This document shows positions 17,514 to 25,802 of a stretch of 64,000 nucleotides of DNA, piece by piece; the stretch's first letter is position 1; each line of letters starts with the position of its first letter. Position numbers and translations under genes: made by a program. The DNA lies in assembly GCA_002733495.1 (NCBI GenBank), contig NVVV01000005.1, forward strand, positions 43,052-107,051, read 5' to 3'. The stretch comes from Robiginitomaculum sp. (GTDB lineage: Bacteria > Pseudomonadota > Alphaproteobacteria > Caulobacterales > Maricaulaceae). Below the pieces are notes generated by a model, which saw only the letters and a program-made list of their open reading frames with translations, made no database searches and was not told the DNA's origin.

Positions 17514-18476
17514 TCAATCGCCTGAATGAGTCTGGTCGCTGTCCGGCGCGCCCAGGCGTTCGCGGATCACAAAGGCCGGTTTTTTGGAGGTAATATCCAA
17601 AAGACGAATAAAGTATTGCCCCGTTATGCCAATGGCCGCGAGATTAAGGCCGCCGATCAGCAATATCGCCACCATTAGCGAACTCCACCCGGCCTGGGTG
17701 GGGATGTCCAGTAGCTTGCGGACGATAACCACCATAGCCAGCGCAAAGCTCAAGGCCGCAACCACAAAGCCAAGACGGGTGAAAACCTGCATCAGAAAAT
17801 TTGAATTGCCCACCAACAGGTCACTAAACTGGCCCCAGCGGCGTGTGAGCGAATAGCGTGAGTGCCCTTGTGCACTTTTGTGGTGTTCGCTGGGCACCCC
17901 GACCACATCATTGGTCACCTGACGGATCAGGGCCGGAATAAACGGGCGGTTGGTTTTTATGGCCAGCATGCCATCCACCACATGGCGGCGGATTAGTTTT
18001 AACGGTGATAATTTTACCTGATAGCCCAGCATCGCCTTGTCAAAGCGTGCCTTGATCCAGCTTGTCATGCGTTGCGACACTGTGTGTTGTTTGTGGGCAT
18101 GCGTGGCCGTAACCGTGTCGTGCTGTTCATGGGCGATCAGCAAAGGAATGTCCTCGGGGCTTTGTTGCAAATCATCATCAATGGTGATGACCCAATCGCC
18201 TCGGCTGGCCCCAAGGCCACATAATACAGCGCCCGGTTTGCCAAAGTTGCGGGTCAGGCGCACGACCATCACCCCGTCTTGCCTGGCCAGATCATTCAGC
18301 AGCGCTTTGGTTCTTTCTTCCACCGAGCCATCATCCACCAGAATGATCTCAAAACTGGCCTTGATGGTATTGGTAAAAACGCTTTGCAGGCGCGCCACCA
18401 GATCGCGCAGGCTATCGCCGGTATTATAAACCGGCACAACAACGCTATAGCGCGGTTTTTTCGTGGGTGCGGTCAT
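17514..18476 (-). CDS. GT2 glycosyltransferase with two C-terminal membrane helices (ArnC/GtrB/DPM1-like), 320 aa
   Basis: The product begins with a GT-A domain: SVVVPVYNTGDSL (residues 11-23), VDDGS (about 47-51) and the metal-binding DDDLQQSPED (about 98-107). Two membrane helices follow (about 230-255 and 265-290), the layout of enzymes that move a sugar from a nucleotide donor onto polyprenyl phosphate. A lipid-linked sugar made this way would feed a membrane glycosyltransferase acting outside the cytoplasm. The large membrane protein at 22355-24160 in the same operon is the obvious candidate. The specific sugar is unknown. It overlaps the preceding sulfotransferase gene by four bases. 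Confidence 0.85.
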   Translation of the reverse strand: MTAPTKKPRYSVVVPVYNTGDSLRDLVARLQSVFTNTIKASFEIILVDDGSVEERTKALLNDLARQDGVMVVRLTRNFGKPGAVLCGLGASRGDWVITIDDDLQQSPEDIPLLIAHEQHDTVTATHAHKQHTVSQRMTSWIKARFDKAMLGYQVKLSPLKLIRRHVVDGMLAIKTNRPFIPALIRQVTNDVVGVPSEHHKSAQGHSRYSLTRRWGQFSDLLVGNSNFLMQVFTRLGFVVAALSFALAMVVIVRKLLDIPTQAGWSSLMVAILLIGGLNLAAIGITGQYFIRLLDITSKKPAFVIRERLGAPDSDQTHSGD

Positions 18477-19474
18477 ATCGCCTCACTGCGCGCCACAACG
18501 CGCTTGATCATCTGTGTGCGTCGCTCTCGCTGTTCGGCTTCGCGTGGGGACGGCGGGTTAACGTCTTCACCCGGTGAAAGGCGTGTCACTAGCGCTTTGA
18601 ATTCGGCCTCTGCTGCAGTGGGGCTTAGCGTATCTGCATCAGTGTCCAGCGCATAATCAAAGACGTGCATGAGGCGGGCACAACGCAGTTCCACATAGCG
18701 AAGATCAGCATCGCTGAGCACGGTTTTATATTTTTGTGCATTACCGGCAAGCACGGGCCGGGCGAGGTTTTCCCAGGCCTGAGTGCGACTGGCATTGCGC
18801 TTTGTGCGTTGATCCTGATGAAAGTTCAGCATGGCCGGATCATAGGCAATTCCCAGGTGTGTGCACAAGGTGTGCCCTACCGCTTCGGTGTTGCTAATCA
18901 GGTCTTCATAGCGCACACGAATCATCCGCCCGGATGGTTGTGTCTGGTGAAAAATATCCAGGCTGGCACTCTGATCTTCCAGCCAGACATCCACGGCGCG
19001 TTTAACGCCGCCGGGCATGGCACGGGTTTTTACCCAGCTTGCGGCCACATCGCGCGGATCGCGCACAGAAAAGACAAAGCGGCAGTCGGGCCAGTTGGCG
19101 AGCAAAAACGGTACAATCAGATAGGTGTAATTCTCTTTGACAAAACTGATGCTTTCGTTTTTCCGCCGCTCCTGCGCATAAAGATATTCAAAGACACAGT
19201 TCATGGTGCGTTTTGGGCAGGCGGCTTTTATGGCCTCTATAGTGGGGGCGCTTTCCCATGCGCCAATCATCCATTTTTGGGCCTCGGTAATGTCGTGTAA
19301 AAACGCATTCCAGTTCGCTTCATCTGATAGGGGGTGATAACCATGGGCATTCAGGCCAAAAAGGCGAAAGAGATGTGATGGCGGTGGACCGGAGACGGCC
19401 TTATGACCATTCATGAATGAGGTAATCAAATTGCTGCCCGCGCGTTCCGAACAAATCAAAAATGTAAATGCCAT
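18473..19474 (-). CDS. Sulfotransferase family protein, 333 aa
   Basis: The product resembles PAPS-dependent sulfotransferases. A P-loop-like 5' phosphosulfate loop (LICSERAGSNLITSF) lies at the N-terminus, and a 3' phosphate motif (FSVRDPRDVAASW) is near residue 160. The frame extends to a TTG at 19528, but the ATG at 19474 places the PAPS loop at the N-terminus, as in the family, and follows GCGGGAC. The acceptor is unknown; the context suggests a glycan or glycolipid. It is followed by the GT2 gene (four-base overlap) and preceded by a second, divergent sulfotransferase gene. Confidence 0.8.
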   Translation of the reverse strand: MAFTFLICSERAGSNLITSFMNGHKAVSGPPPSHLFRLFGLNAHGYHPLSDEANWNAFLHDITEAQKWMIGAWESAPTIEAIKAACPKRTMNCVFEYLYAQERRKNESISFVKENYTYLIVPFLLANWPDCRFVFSVRDPRDVAASWVKTRAMPGGVKRAVDVWLEDQSASLDIFHQTQPSGRMIRVRYEDLISNTEAVGHTLCTHLGIAYDPAMLNFHQDQRTKRNASRTQAWENLARPVLAGNAQKYKTVLSDADLRYVELRCARLMHVFDYALDTDADTLSPTAAEAEFKALVTRLSPGEDVNPPSPREAEQRERRTQMIKRVVARSEAI

Positions 19475-19550
19475 GAACGTCCCGCCTGTGATCTTCGCTA
19501 GATCATGGCCTAAACTATAGAAGTTCAACGCAAATGAAACAACGTGCGTA

Positions 19551-20690
19551 TTAGCCCTTGCTGGTTATTTTTCGCAGAGCCTGAAAGTGGTCTTCAAATA
19601 AAAACATGGCCGGGTCAAAGGCGGTATCGCCGTGGGTTATGTTTTTCCAGCGCTCGCATTCTTCATGTTTGCGGCTTTCATCATAGGCATAGTGTGCCAA
19701 AGTCTCGCGTTCCAGATAATCGCGGGCCGGGCCGTCTTGAAGGCGCGCCAGCACCGCCTCGGGTTTTATATCTGGCGCATAGCCGGTCAGCCGCATCTCG
19801 CCATAACAGAGCGCTTCGATAAAGCTGCGCTCGTCATCGCCAAGCACCGTGCGGTGGCGCCCAACCGCTTTGGTGGAAATGCCGTCAAAGCGATCGAACG
19901 AGCTGTTGCCGGCCCAGCTTTTGCCGCTCTGGCTTTGCAAGGAAAAATCACCAGAGGCATTTTTAATGCCCAGCCAGTCCTGCCAGCTTTGCCTGTGGCT
20001 CTCCGGATTGGCCACCAGATCCTCATAGCGCACGCACAGCACATTTTCGTCTTTGGCATAACGGCTGAACCAGGCGGCAGATTTGCGCCATTGCCGGGCC
20101 ATAAACAAAAGTGGCCTCGCGGTGCCGACATGCTGACCGCCCTGACCGTAATAGAGCGAGGTTGCAACATCTCTTGGGTCGCGAATGACCAAAATGGCCT
20201 TCATGCCGCTTGCCAGAAAATAGGGGAGATAGTCTTCAGCGTTAGTTTCCTTCCAGGCCCTGGCCTTAATATCTTGCGCCGGTTTCTGGGTATGAGTAAC
20301 AAAATAATGGGCGGCAAAATTGGCCAAATCACCGCCCTGCCAGGTGTCGAGGGCGGTTTGCGGATTGTGCGGCTTGAATTTCTGCCCTGAATAGTCGCGC
20401 ATGGCCGTCATGGCCGTCTTCAGCAAGGCAGGGTCAAGTTCTGGGTTTTGCAAAAAGCCAAGGAAATGCCCCTCTGCATAGGTGTTTTCAAATTGCTGGT
20501 CATTCAGGGGATAGGCGCAGGCGTGCGCCGGTGCCCCGTTTTCTTGCAAAAAGGCGGCTTTGATCTGGCTGAGCAGCAGTGGCAAGGGTTGGGAAAAACA
20601 ATCCACGCCCGGTACATTCCACAACAATCTGTCGATCAGCGTGGTGCCGGAACGCATTTGCCCGGTGACAAAGACCAGTGGCGCGCTCAT
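19551..20690 (-). CDS. Sulfotransferase family protein, 379 aa
   Basis: This is a second PAPS-type sulfotransferase with a clear 5' phosphosulfate loop VTGQMRSGTTLIDRLL (residues 8-23) and 3' motif LVIRDPRDVATSLYYG (about 166-181). WKETNAEDYLPYF precedes the second motif. It differs enough from its downstream neighbour to suggest a different acceptor position rather than a recent duplication. The start overlaps the WbqC gene stop by four bases; about 76 bases separate it from the next sulfotransferase, the only real gap inside the operon. Confidence 0.85.
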   Translation of the reverse strand: MSAPLVFVTGQMRSGTTLIDRLLWNVPGVDCFSQPLPLLLSQIKAAFLQENGAPAHACAYPLNDQQFENTYAEGHFLGFLQNPELDPALLKTAMTAMRDYSGQKFKPHNPQTALDTWQGGDLANFAAHYFVTHTQKPAQDIKARAWKETNAEDYLPYFLASGMKAILVIRDPRDVATSLYYGQGGQHVGTARPLLFMARQWRKSAAWFSRYAKDENVLCVRYEDLVANPESHRQSWQDWLGIKNASGDFSLQSQSGKSWAGNSSFDRFDGISTKAVGRHRTVLGDDERSFIEALCYGEMRLTGYAPDIKPEAVLARLQDGPARDYLERETLAHYAYDESRKHEECERWKNITHGDTAFDPAMFLFEDHFQALRKITSKG

Positions 20691-21397
20691 GAGCGCAGCG
20701 CCGACGGGATGGCTGAGGACAGCAAGGTGTTCCGCGCCGCCCGGCCCTGGGCCATCAACAGATCCAATGCCGACATATGGCTTTCAAAGCCGGGGTAAAC
20801 CTGGGTGTAGCCTGGGTGCTGATAGTCCTGAAAAACTAAGGTAATGCCCTCTTTTTTCAGCGTATCCGCGTCCAGATAGGAGGCCGCCGACGGTCCGGTA
20901 TAATACACATCGGCACCCACATGATGGCACAATTCAATGATCCGGGATCGCGGGTCGGTGGTGACGCTCTCTACGTCCAAGGCGCGCTGGGTAGGTGTTT
21001 TAATGTCCAGAAAATCAGCAAAATCCGCGGTCAGGCCCATGGTCAGATCGGCGAGCAAATCAGGGGGCGTGTTCAGACGGTTTTCCAGTATGGGAAATAC
21101 CTCTTCAAAGAACGGCGCGCGGGCATAGTTCTGCCTGACCGTTAAAAGATGCGTCCGCGCCCAGTTTTTATGATAGCTGATGCGCACATCGCAAAGCCGC
21201 GTATCCCTGCCGTCATTATGCACTGGTACTGTCAGCCAGCACCAGTCTTTCTTGGTGCGGATACGGTTGCGATTGCGCCAGTCCCGTTTGGTGTACTGCA
21301 CATCATCAAGATAGATGAAATGATCGCACAGGGCCATTTGCTCAAAATAGCCAAGCCAGGGCAGAAAAACTGGCTGCATGACGGCGAGGCTGGTCAT
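20687..21397 (-). CDS. wbqC: WbqC-like family protein, 236 aa
   Basis: The N-terminus (AVMQPVFLPWLGYFEQMALC), DVQYTKRDWRNRNRI and the later QNYARAPFFEEVFP are the conserved features of WbqC-like proteins, which occur in O-antigen and other surface-glycan clusters. The biochemical role of the family is not firmly established; an acyl or aminoacyl modification of an amino sugar is often supposed. Here it sits with a sugar-4-aminotransferase, which fits that idea. Four-base overlaps on both sides tie it into the operon. Confidence 0.88.
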   Translation of the reverse strand: MTSLAVMQPVFLPWLGYFEQMALCDHFIYLDDVQYTKRDWRNRNRIRTKKDWCWLTVPVHNDGRDTRLCDVRISYHKNWARTHLLTVRQNYARAPFFEEVFPILENRLNTPPDLLADLTMGLTADFADFLDIKTPTQRALDVESVTTDPRSRIIELCHHVGADVYYTGPSAASYLDADTLKKEGITLVFQDYQHPGYTQVYPGFESHMSALDLLMAQGRAARNTLLSSAIPSALRS

Positions 21398-22350
21398 GGC
21401 TTATCCTTTGCACCCGGGCGGCTTATTTCTGGTAAAAATAGACTGATCAAGAGGCCCAGCGAGGCGGCGCTGACCACGCTTAGGCGCAGCAAAATGGCCG
21501 CGCTGACACTCAACGCCGCAGGCACACCAAAAAGCGCAGCAACACCGGCCACCGCGCCTTCGCGCAGGCCCAGTCCACCAAAGGCCAGTGGCAAAAGCGT
21601 CACCAGCGTGCCGGTAACACTGGCCAGCAGCGGTACGAAAAAGGAAAGGTTCAGGTGCAAGGCGACAAAAATCAGCCACAGGGAAAAACCGCGCAACAGG
21701 ATTACCCACAGGCTGACGACCCAGATGCGTAGGCTAAGACTGCGCAGGGCGTTAAGGCCGTAGTTCAGCCGCAATTGCAGGGCAGGGGGAGCAAAGCGAG
21801 GCAGGATTTTAACACCCAGCCACAAAAAAATTCCCACCATAATGCTGCCGCCCAAGACCCCATAACCAACGCGCACAGCAAAGCCGTGCAAGGCCACATT
21901 GCCGCTTAAGATCAGGTAAATGGCCGCCCCCATGGCGATCATGGCGGTCATGGTAATGCCGGCCAGGCGCGCCGCCAGTAAATGTGCCGCTGGCTCAGAC
22001 AGCGCCCCGGTTTTCTTTGCCGCGCCTTTGGCATAGCCCATGGCGCGATAGGCATCGCCGGTGAGAAACCCAAAACCCATTTGCGAGAAAAATGCCCCGC
22101 GCAGCGCCAGACGCAAATGCTGCACATAAGGCAGGCCACTGACCGGGGTCATAAAGTGCAGGCGCAAGGCATCAAAGCAAAACACGCTGCCGCGGACTAA
22201 AGCGGCCAGCAATAAAAGGGCAAAATTGGCCCCCGCAGCGGCTTTAAACGCCGCGCGCACATCTATCAGCGTGAAAATAAAATACAGCAAACCAACGCTG
22301 ACGATGATTTTGAGCGCCAGAAAGGCCGTGGATTTTAGCGTGGCGGACAT
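21394..22350 (-). CDS. UPF0104 / lysylphosphatidylglycerol synthase-type membrane protein, 318 aa
   Basis: The product is polytopic with about eight membrane helices. It has the family segments KIIVSVGLLYFIFTLIDV, FFSQMGFGFLTGDAYRAMGYAK and PLAFGGLGLREGAVAGV. The family is related to the flippase domain of MprF, and members near glycan genes are commonly thought to move lipid-linked intermediates. The start ATG 22350 follows GGAG and comes just after the upstream stop; a longer frame to 22416 would overlap the upstream gene by about 60 bases. A flippase role for a polyprenyl-phosphate sugar is inferred from context. Confidence 0.8.
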   Translation of the reverse strand: MSATLKSTAFLALKIIVSVGLLYFIFTLIDVRAAFKAAAGANFALLLLAALVRGSVFCFDALRLHFMTPVSGLPYVQHLRLALRGAFFSQMGFGFLTGDAYRAMGYAKGAAKKTGALSEPAAHLLAARLAGITMTAMIAMGAAIYLILSGNVALHGFAVRVGYGVLGGSIMVGIFLWLGVKILPRFAPPALQLRLNYGLNALRSLSLRIWVVSLWVILLRGFSLWLIFVALHLNLSFFVPLLASVTGTLVTLLPLAFGGLGLREGAVAGVAALFGVPAALSVSAAILLRLSVVSAASLGLLISLFLPEISRPGAKDKP

Positions 22351-22354
22351 TGGT

Positions 22355-24160
22355 TTACTCCGCCCCTTTTGATTTGGGAGCCAGCAGTACAATATCGGTT
22401 TTGATATAAGGCGCAAAGGCGGTGCCTATGATGCGGTAATCGTTTTGTAGATTAAACCCTCTTTCGATGATGGGGGATGGGTTCAGGCGGTTTTTATACC
22501 CCGGCGCATCCAATATCCAGGCGCGGGATAGCGCCTCATCGCTCATTTGCGCAATCACATGCGCCAAAAAGGCGTCCGAGCCTTTATAGGCGCTCAACAG
22601 CCAGGGCGTGAAGGCCGGACGGGCTTGCATATGATATTGTGCCATGGGCAAACGGCCCGACAGGTCAATCAGGATTGGTCGCTGGCCCACTGGCCCCATC
22701 TCATTGGCGGCAGTGCTTAGGCGATCGAAAAATGCTTTGGTCAGAGGATCAAGTCGCAATGTGCTGCGTTCGCCGCGAATGCTGGTTTTTTGGGTTTGTC
22801 CACCAAGAGGTGTTTCCAGCCGGTAAGGGTGGTTGATCATGGTGGTGCGTGTGGCCACCATGGGCAGTATGAGCGCGCACGTCATGGCCAGCGCCCAGAT
22901 ATAGCCTGTGCCTCGGGCCATGTTCAGGGTGACGAGCGTACAGGCCAGCACCACAAACACGCTGGCGATGCCGGCTTTGCGGATCCAGTAGCCGGTGCCA
23001 AACACGGTCAGGCTCAGGGTTGTCAGGATCAGAAGAATGCACACACTGGCCAGACGCCAATACAAAATCCGCGTCTCTTTATGGGGTGCCATAGCGCCTG
23101 CAAAAGCGCAGGAAAGGGCGGCAATCAGCCCAAGATTAAACACATAATAAGCAAGTTCATCCAATGAAAATTGAGTCAATGCCTGGCTTTGCTGCCAAAA
23201 GACCACCTGCATCCAAGCCAAACCGGCAGCGCCCAAGGCCCCTCCGACAAGCCGAATTCGGGCCGACTGTTGGTGGCGCTCGGCAATGCCCGGGGCGCTT
23301 ATGGCCCCTCCAATACTGGCAAGCAACAGCGCCCATGGTGCCGTATGCAGCACGCTGGCTATTTCCTTTTGCAGCAGAGTGAAACTCTTGGCAACCAATT
23401 GGTTGGAGCCTAGAATCTCACGCTTCAACAGCCCGCCTTCAATGCGCGCCAGTGTTGTCTGGAGTGGCTCGATAAAAACCTGCACCAGCACAAAAAAGAG
23501 CGCGGCGCCCAAAAGCGCAAAGAGTATGAGACCCCAAAAGCGCGTCCAGCTATGGCGGGCCACAACCAGATAAAGAAGCGCACACAGCCCCGCCAGCGCC
23601 AGCGCCGTGACCGGACGGGTGGCCACCAGTGCCAGACCGGCAAACCCTGCCAGCATGGCCGCGCCCTTAAAGGACCAGCCTTTACTGTCATCAATTTGTG
23701 ATACGCTAAATGTGGCGGCTAAAACCAGCGCCATCAGGATCACCCCAATGGCGTTATAAGAAGGATCAGGCAGCCAGTAATAATAATAGAGGCCAGCGCT
23801 GCCGATCCCTGCGGTAACAAGAAGCCATTTCTGCAGGGGGGCCAGGACTTCGCGTAAGACGGCTCTGGCGGCGATAAGAAAAAGGGCCGCGCTGCTGGTC
23901 GAAAGCAAGGCAAACACCAACAGTCGATTGACCAGAATGTTATCCGGGTGCGGAATCAGATTCCAAACCAGTGCGAACTGGGTGCTCATCATTCTGATGT
24001 CGACCAGATGATAAAGACTGACATAATAATGCCCGGTGTCTGAGACATCGAGACCACGATCGAGATTAAAAAGAACACCCAACGGCAGCCACAAAAACGC
24101 CAGCCCCAACAGCCCGCTGAACAGCATCAGGGCCAGAGAACGCCTGTTAAATTCCATCAC
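22355..24160 (-). CDS. Large polytopic membrane protein, GT-C glycosyltransferase-like, 601 aa
   Basis: The product has roughly 10-12 membrane helices over residues 10-440 and a C-terminal soluble domain of about 160 residues. The first extracytoplasmic loop carries LDVSDTGHYYVS, with acidic residues after the first helix. That is where GT-C enzymes of the PMT/ArnT type keep their catalytic aspartate. This layout and its partners (GT2 of the polyprenyl-phosphate type, flippase-like protein) suggest a periplasmic glycosyltransferase, but I do not see a decisive family signature. The start overlaps the aminotransferase stop by four bases. Confidence 0.6.
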   Translation of the reverse strand: MMEFNRRSLALMLFSGLLGLAFLWLPLGVLFNLDRGLDVSDTGHYYVSLYHLVDIRMMSTQFALVWNLIPHPDNILVNRLLVFALLSTSSAALFLIAARAVLREVLAPLQKWLLVTAGIGSAGLYYYYWLPDPSYNAIGVILMALVLAATFSVSQIDDSKGWSFKGAAMLAGFAGLALVATRPVTALALAGLCALLYLVVARHSWTRFWGLILFALLGAALFFVLVQVFIEPLQTTLARIEGGLLKREILGSNQLVAKSFTLLQKEIASVLHTAPWALLLASIGGAISAPGIAERHQQSARIRLVGGALGAAGLAWMQVVFWQQSQALTQFSLDELAYYVFNLGLIAALSCAFAGAMAPHKETRILYWRLASVCILLILTTLSLTVFGTGYWIRKAGIASVFVVLACTLVTLNMARGTGYIWALAMTCALILPMVATRTTMINHPYRLETPLGGQTQKTSIRGERSTLRLDPLTKAFFDRLSTAANEMGPVGQRPILIDLSGRLPMAQYHMQARPAFTPWLLSAYKGSDAFLAHVIAQMSDEALSRAWILDAPGYKNRLNPSPIIERGFNLQNDYRIIGTAFAPYIKTDIVLLAPKSKGAE

Positions 24161-25329
24161 GATTGTGCCAATCCGTTCTGCTGTAGAAACGCCTTTAAGG
24201 TGGTAATGACCAGATCCAGTTCCTCATCGCTCATGGCACTATAAAGCGGCAGGCGCAGCAAGGTCTGTGCAACATCTATGGTGTGGGGCAGGTCCCCCGA
24301 TGCGCGCCCGTATTTCAGACCCGCCGGCGTGGTGTGCAATGGCACATAATGCGGCGCCGTTATGATGCCACGGGCGCGCATAAAGGCGGCGCAATCATCA
24401 CGCAATTTCTGACTGGCAAAGCGAATGGCGTAAATATGGGCGTTATGCGTGGCGGCCTTGGGAATATAGGGCGTGCGTAGAGAGTTCAGGCGGCCAAACT
24501 CAGTGTCATAAGCCTGCCAGATGCGCATCCGCGCTTTGGTTAGCGGCTCTTGGCGGCGAAACTGGCCCAAAAGGACGGCGGCGGCCAGCTCGCTCAGCAA
24601 ATAGGATGACCCCAGCACTCGCCATTCATATTTGTTGACCTGACCGCGCAAAAAATCGGCCCGGTCAGTGCCCTTGTCGCGGATAAATTCGCAGACTTTG
24701 ACCAGCTCAGGGTCATTGACCAGCAAGGCCCCACCTTCGCCGCAGGTAATGTTTTTGGTGTGATGAAAGCTGTAAGCCCCCATGGCCCCAAAGGCCCCAA
24801 GGGCCTTGCCGTTCCAGCGCGCGCCCACCGCTTGGGCTGCATCTTCCAACAAGACCAGATTGTGCTGGGCACACAGATCGACAAAGGCCTCCATCTCACA
24901 GCCTACCCCGGCATAATGGACCAGCATGATGGCGCGGGTTTTGGGGGTGATGGCGGCGCGTGCGGCCTCAATATCAAGATTAAGGGTTTGCGGATCAATG
25001 TCGGCAAATACGGGCACCGCGCCGCGCAGGGCAAAAGCATTGGCGGTGGAAACAAAAGTAAAGGCCGGCACTATGACTTCGTCGCCGGGGCCAAAGTCCA
25101 GCGCCAGCGCCATCATTTCCAACGCCGCCGTGCACGAAGGGGTAATCAAGGCGCGGGCCGTTCCTGTCGCTTTTTCTATACGGGCCTCGCATTCGCGAGT
25201 TTGCGCCCCACCGCCTTCCAGACGACCGCTATTGATGGCCTGCTCGAAAGCCTCACGCTCTTCGTGCCCGTAATCGGGTTTGCAAAACGGGACAAGTATT
25301 TTTGGGGAAGGGGGGCGCGTATTCACCAT
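24157..25329 (-). CDS. wecE: DegT/WecE-type PLP sugar aminotransferase, 390 aa
   Basis: The product matches dTDP-4-amino-4,6-dideoxygalactose transaminase (WecE/RffA). It has FCKPDYGHEEREAFEQAI at the N-terminus, DEVIVPAFTFVSTANAF and EDAAQAVGA. The PLP lysine lies in FHHTKNITCGEGGALL. The WecE-type stretch RDKGTDRADFLRGQVNKYEW is followed by GSSYLLSELAAA. The enzyme would convert a nucleotide-linked 4-keto-6-deoxyhexose to the 4-amino sugar. No nucleotidyltransferase or 4,6-dehydratase is in the window, so the substrate must come from elsewhere. It heads the glycan operon, 61 bases after erpA on the same strand. Confidence 0.85.
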   Translation of the reverse strand: MVNTRPPSPKILVPFCKPDYGHEEREAFEQAINSGRLEGGGAQTRECEARIEKATGTARALITPSCTAALEMMALALDFGPGDEVIVPAFTFVSTANAFALRGAVPVFADIDPQTLNLDIEAARAAITPKTRAIMLVHYAGVGCEMEAFVDLCAQHNLVLLEDAAQAVGARWNGKALGAFGAMGAYSFHHTKNITCGEGGALLVNDPELVKVCEFIRDKGTDRADFLRGQVNKYEWRVLGSSYLLSELAAAVLLGQFRRQEPLTKARMRIWQAYDTEFGRLNSLRTPYIPKAATHNAHIYAIRFASQKLRDDCAAFMRARGIITAPHYVPLHTTPAGLKYGRASGDLPHTIDVAQTLLRLPLYSAMSDEELDLVITTLKAFLQQNGLAQS

Positions 25330-25390
25330 GCAGTGGTGATAAACAGTGCACCGGCGCGGGTCAAAAGATTTGTGCGTAAATCCGCCTCAG

Positions 25391-25720
25391 TTAAAGAGAA
25401 AAGCTGGTACCGCAACCACAGCCGCTTTTGGCGTTGGGATTGTTGATTTTAAAGGCCGCGCCGATCAACTCATCCGAATAATCAATTTCCGAGCCGGACA
25501 GAAAATCCAGTGAGATATTATCAATGACCACTATGGCCCCGTCGCGCTTAATCACCAGATCGTCTTTTTCCGGGGCATCAGCAAAATCAAAGGTATAGGA
25601 AAACCCGGAACAGCCACCACCCACCACGGCAACGCGCAAGGCGGTTTTCTTGTGCGTGCTCATAATGGCAGTGATGCGTTTGGCCGCCGCAGCTGAAAGA
25701 CTCACATCTGTGTCACTCAT
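25391..25720 (-). CDS. erpA: Iron-sulfur cluster insertion protein ErpA (A-type carrier), 109 aa
   Basis: ErpA hands Fe-S clusters to apoproteins. The product has the three cluster-binding cysteines of A-type carriers: Cys37 in GGGCSGFSY, and Cys101 and Cys103 in KSGCGCGTSF. The middle motif IDYSDELIGAAFKINNPNA is also typical. The length (109) is normal. It is divergent from dgt with an 82-base spacer that must hold both promoters. The glycan operon starts 61 bases after its stop, so partial co-transcription is possible. Confidence 0.93.
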   Translation of the reverse strand: MSDTDVSLSAAAAKRITAIMSTHKKTALRVAVVGGGCSGFSYTFDFADAPEKDDLVIKRDGAIVVIDNISLDFLSGSEIDYSDELIGAAFKINNPNAKSGCGCGTSFSL

Positions 25721-25802
25721 GGGTTTTGCTCCACCTTAGCAGTAGGAAAAGGGACTGGTTTTTACTATATGGGGGTATCTTTTCTTTTTTCAAAGTAAAT
25801 TC

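Noticed and set aside
19475..19528. TTG 19528 as start of the first sulfotransferase
   Set aside because: It would put 18 extra residues before the PAPS loop; ATG 19474 matches the family and has a ribosome binding site.
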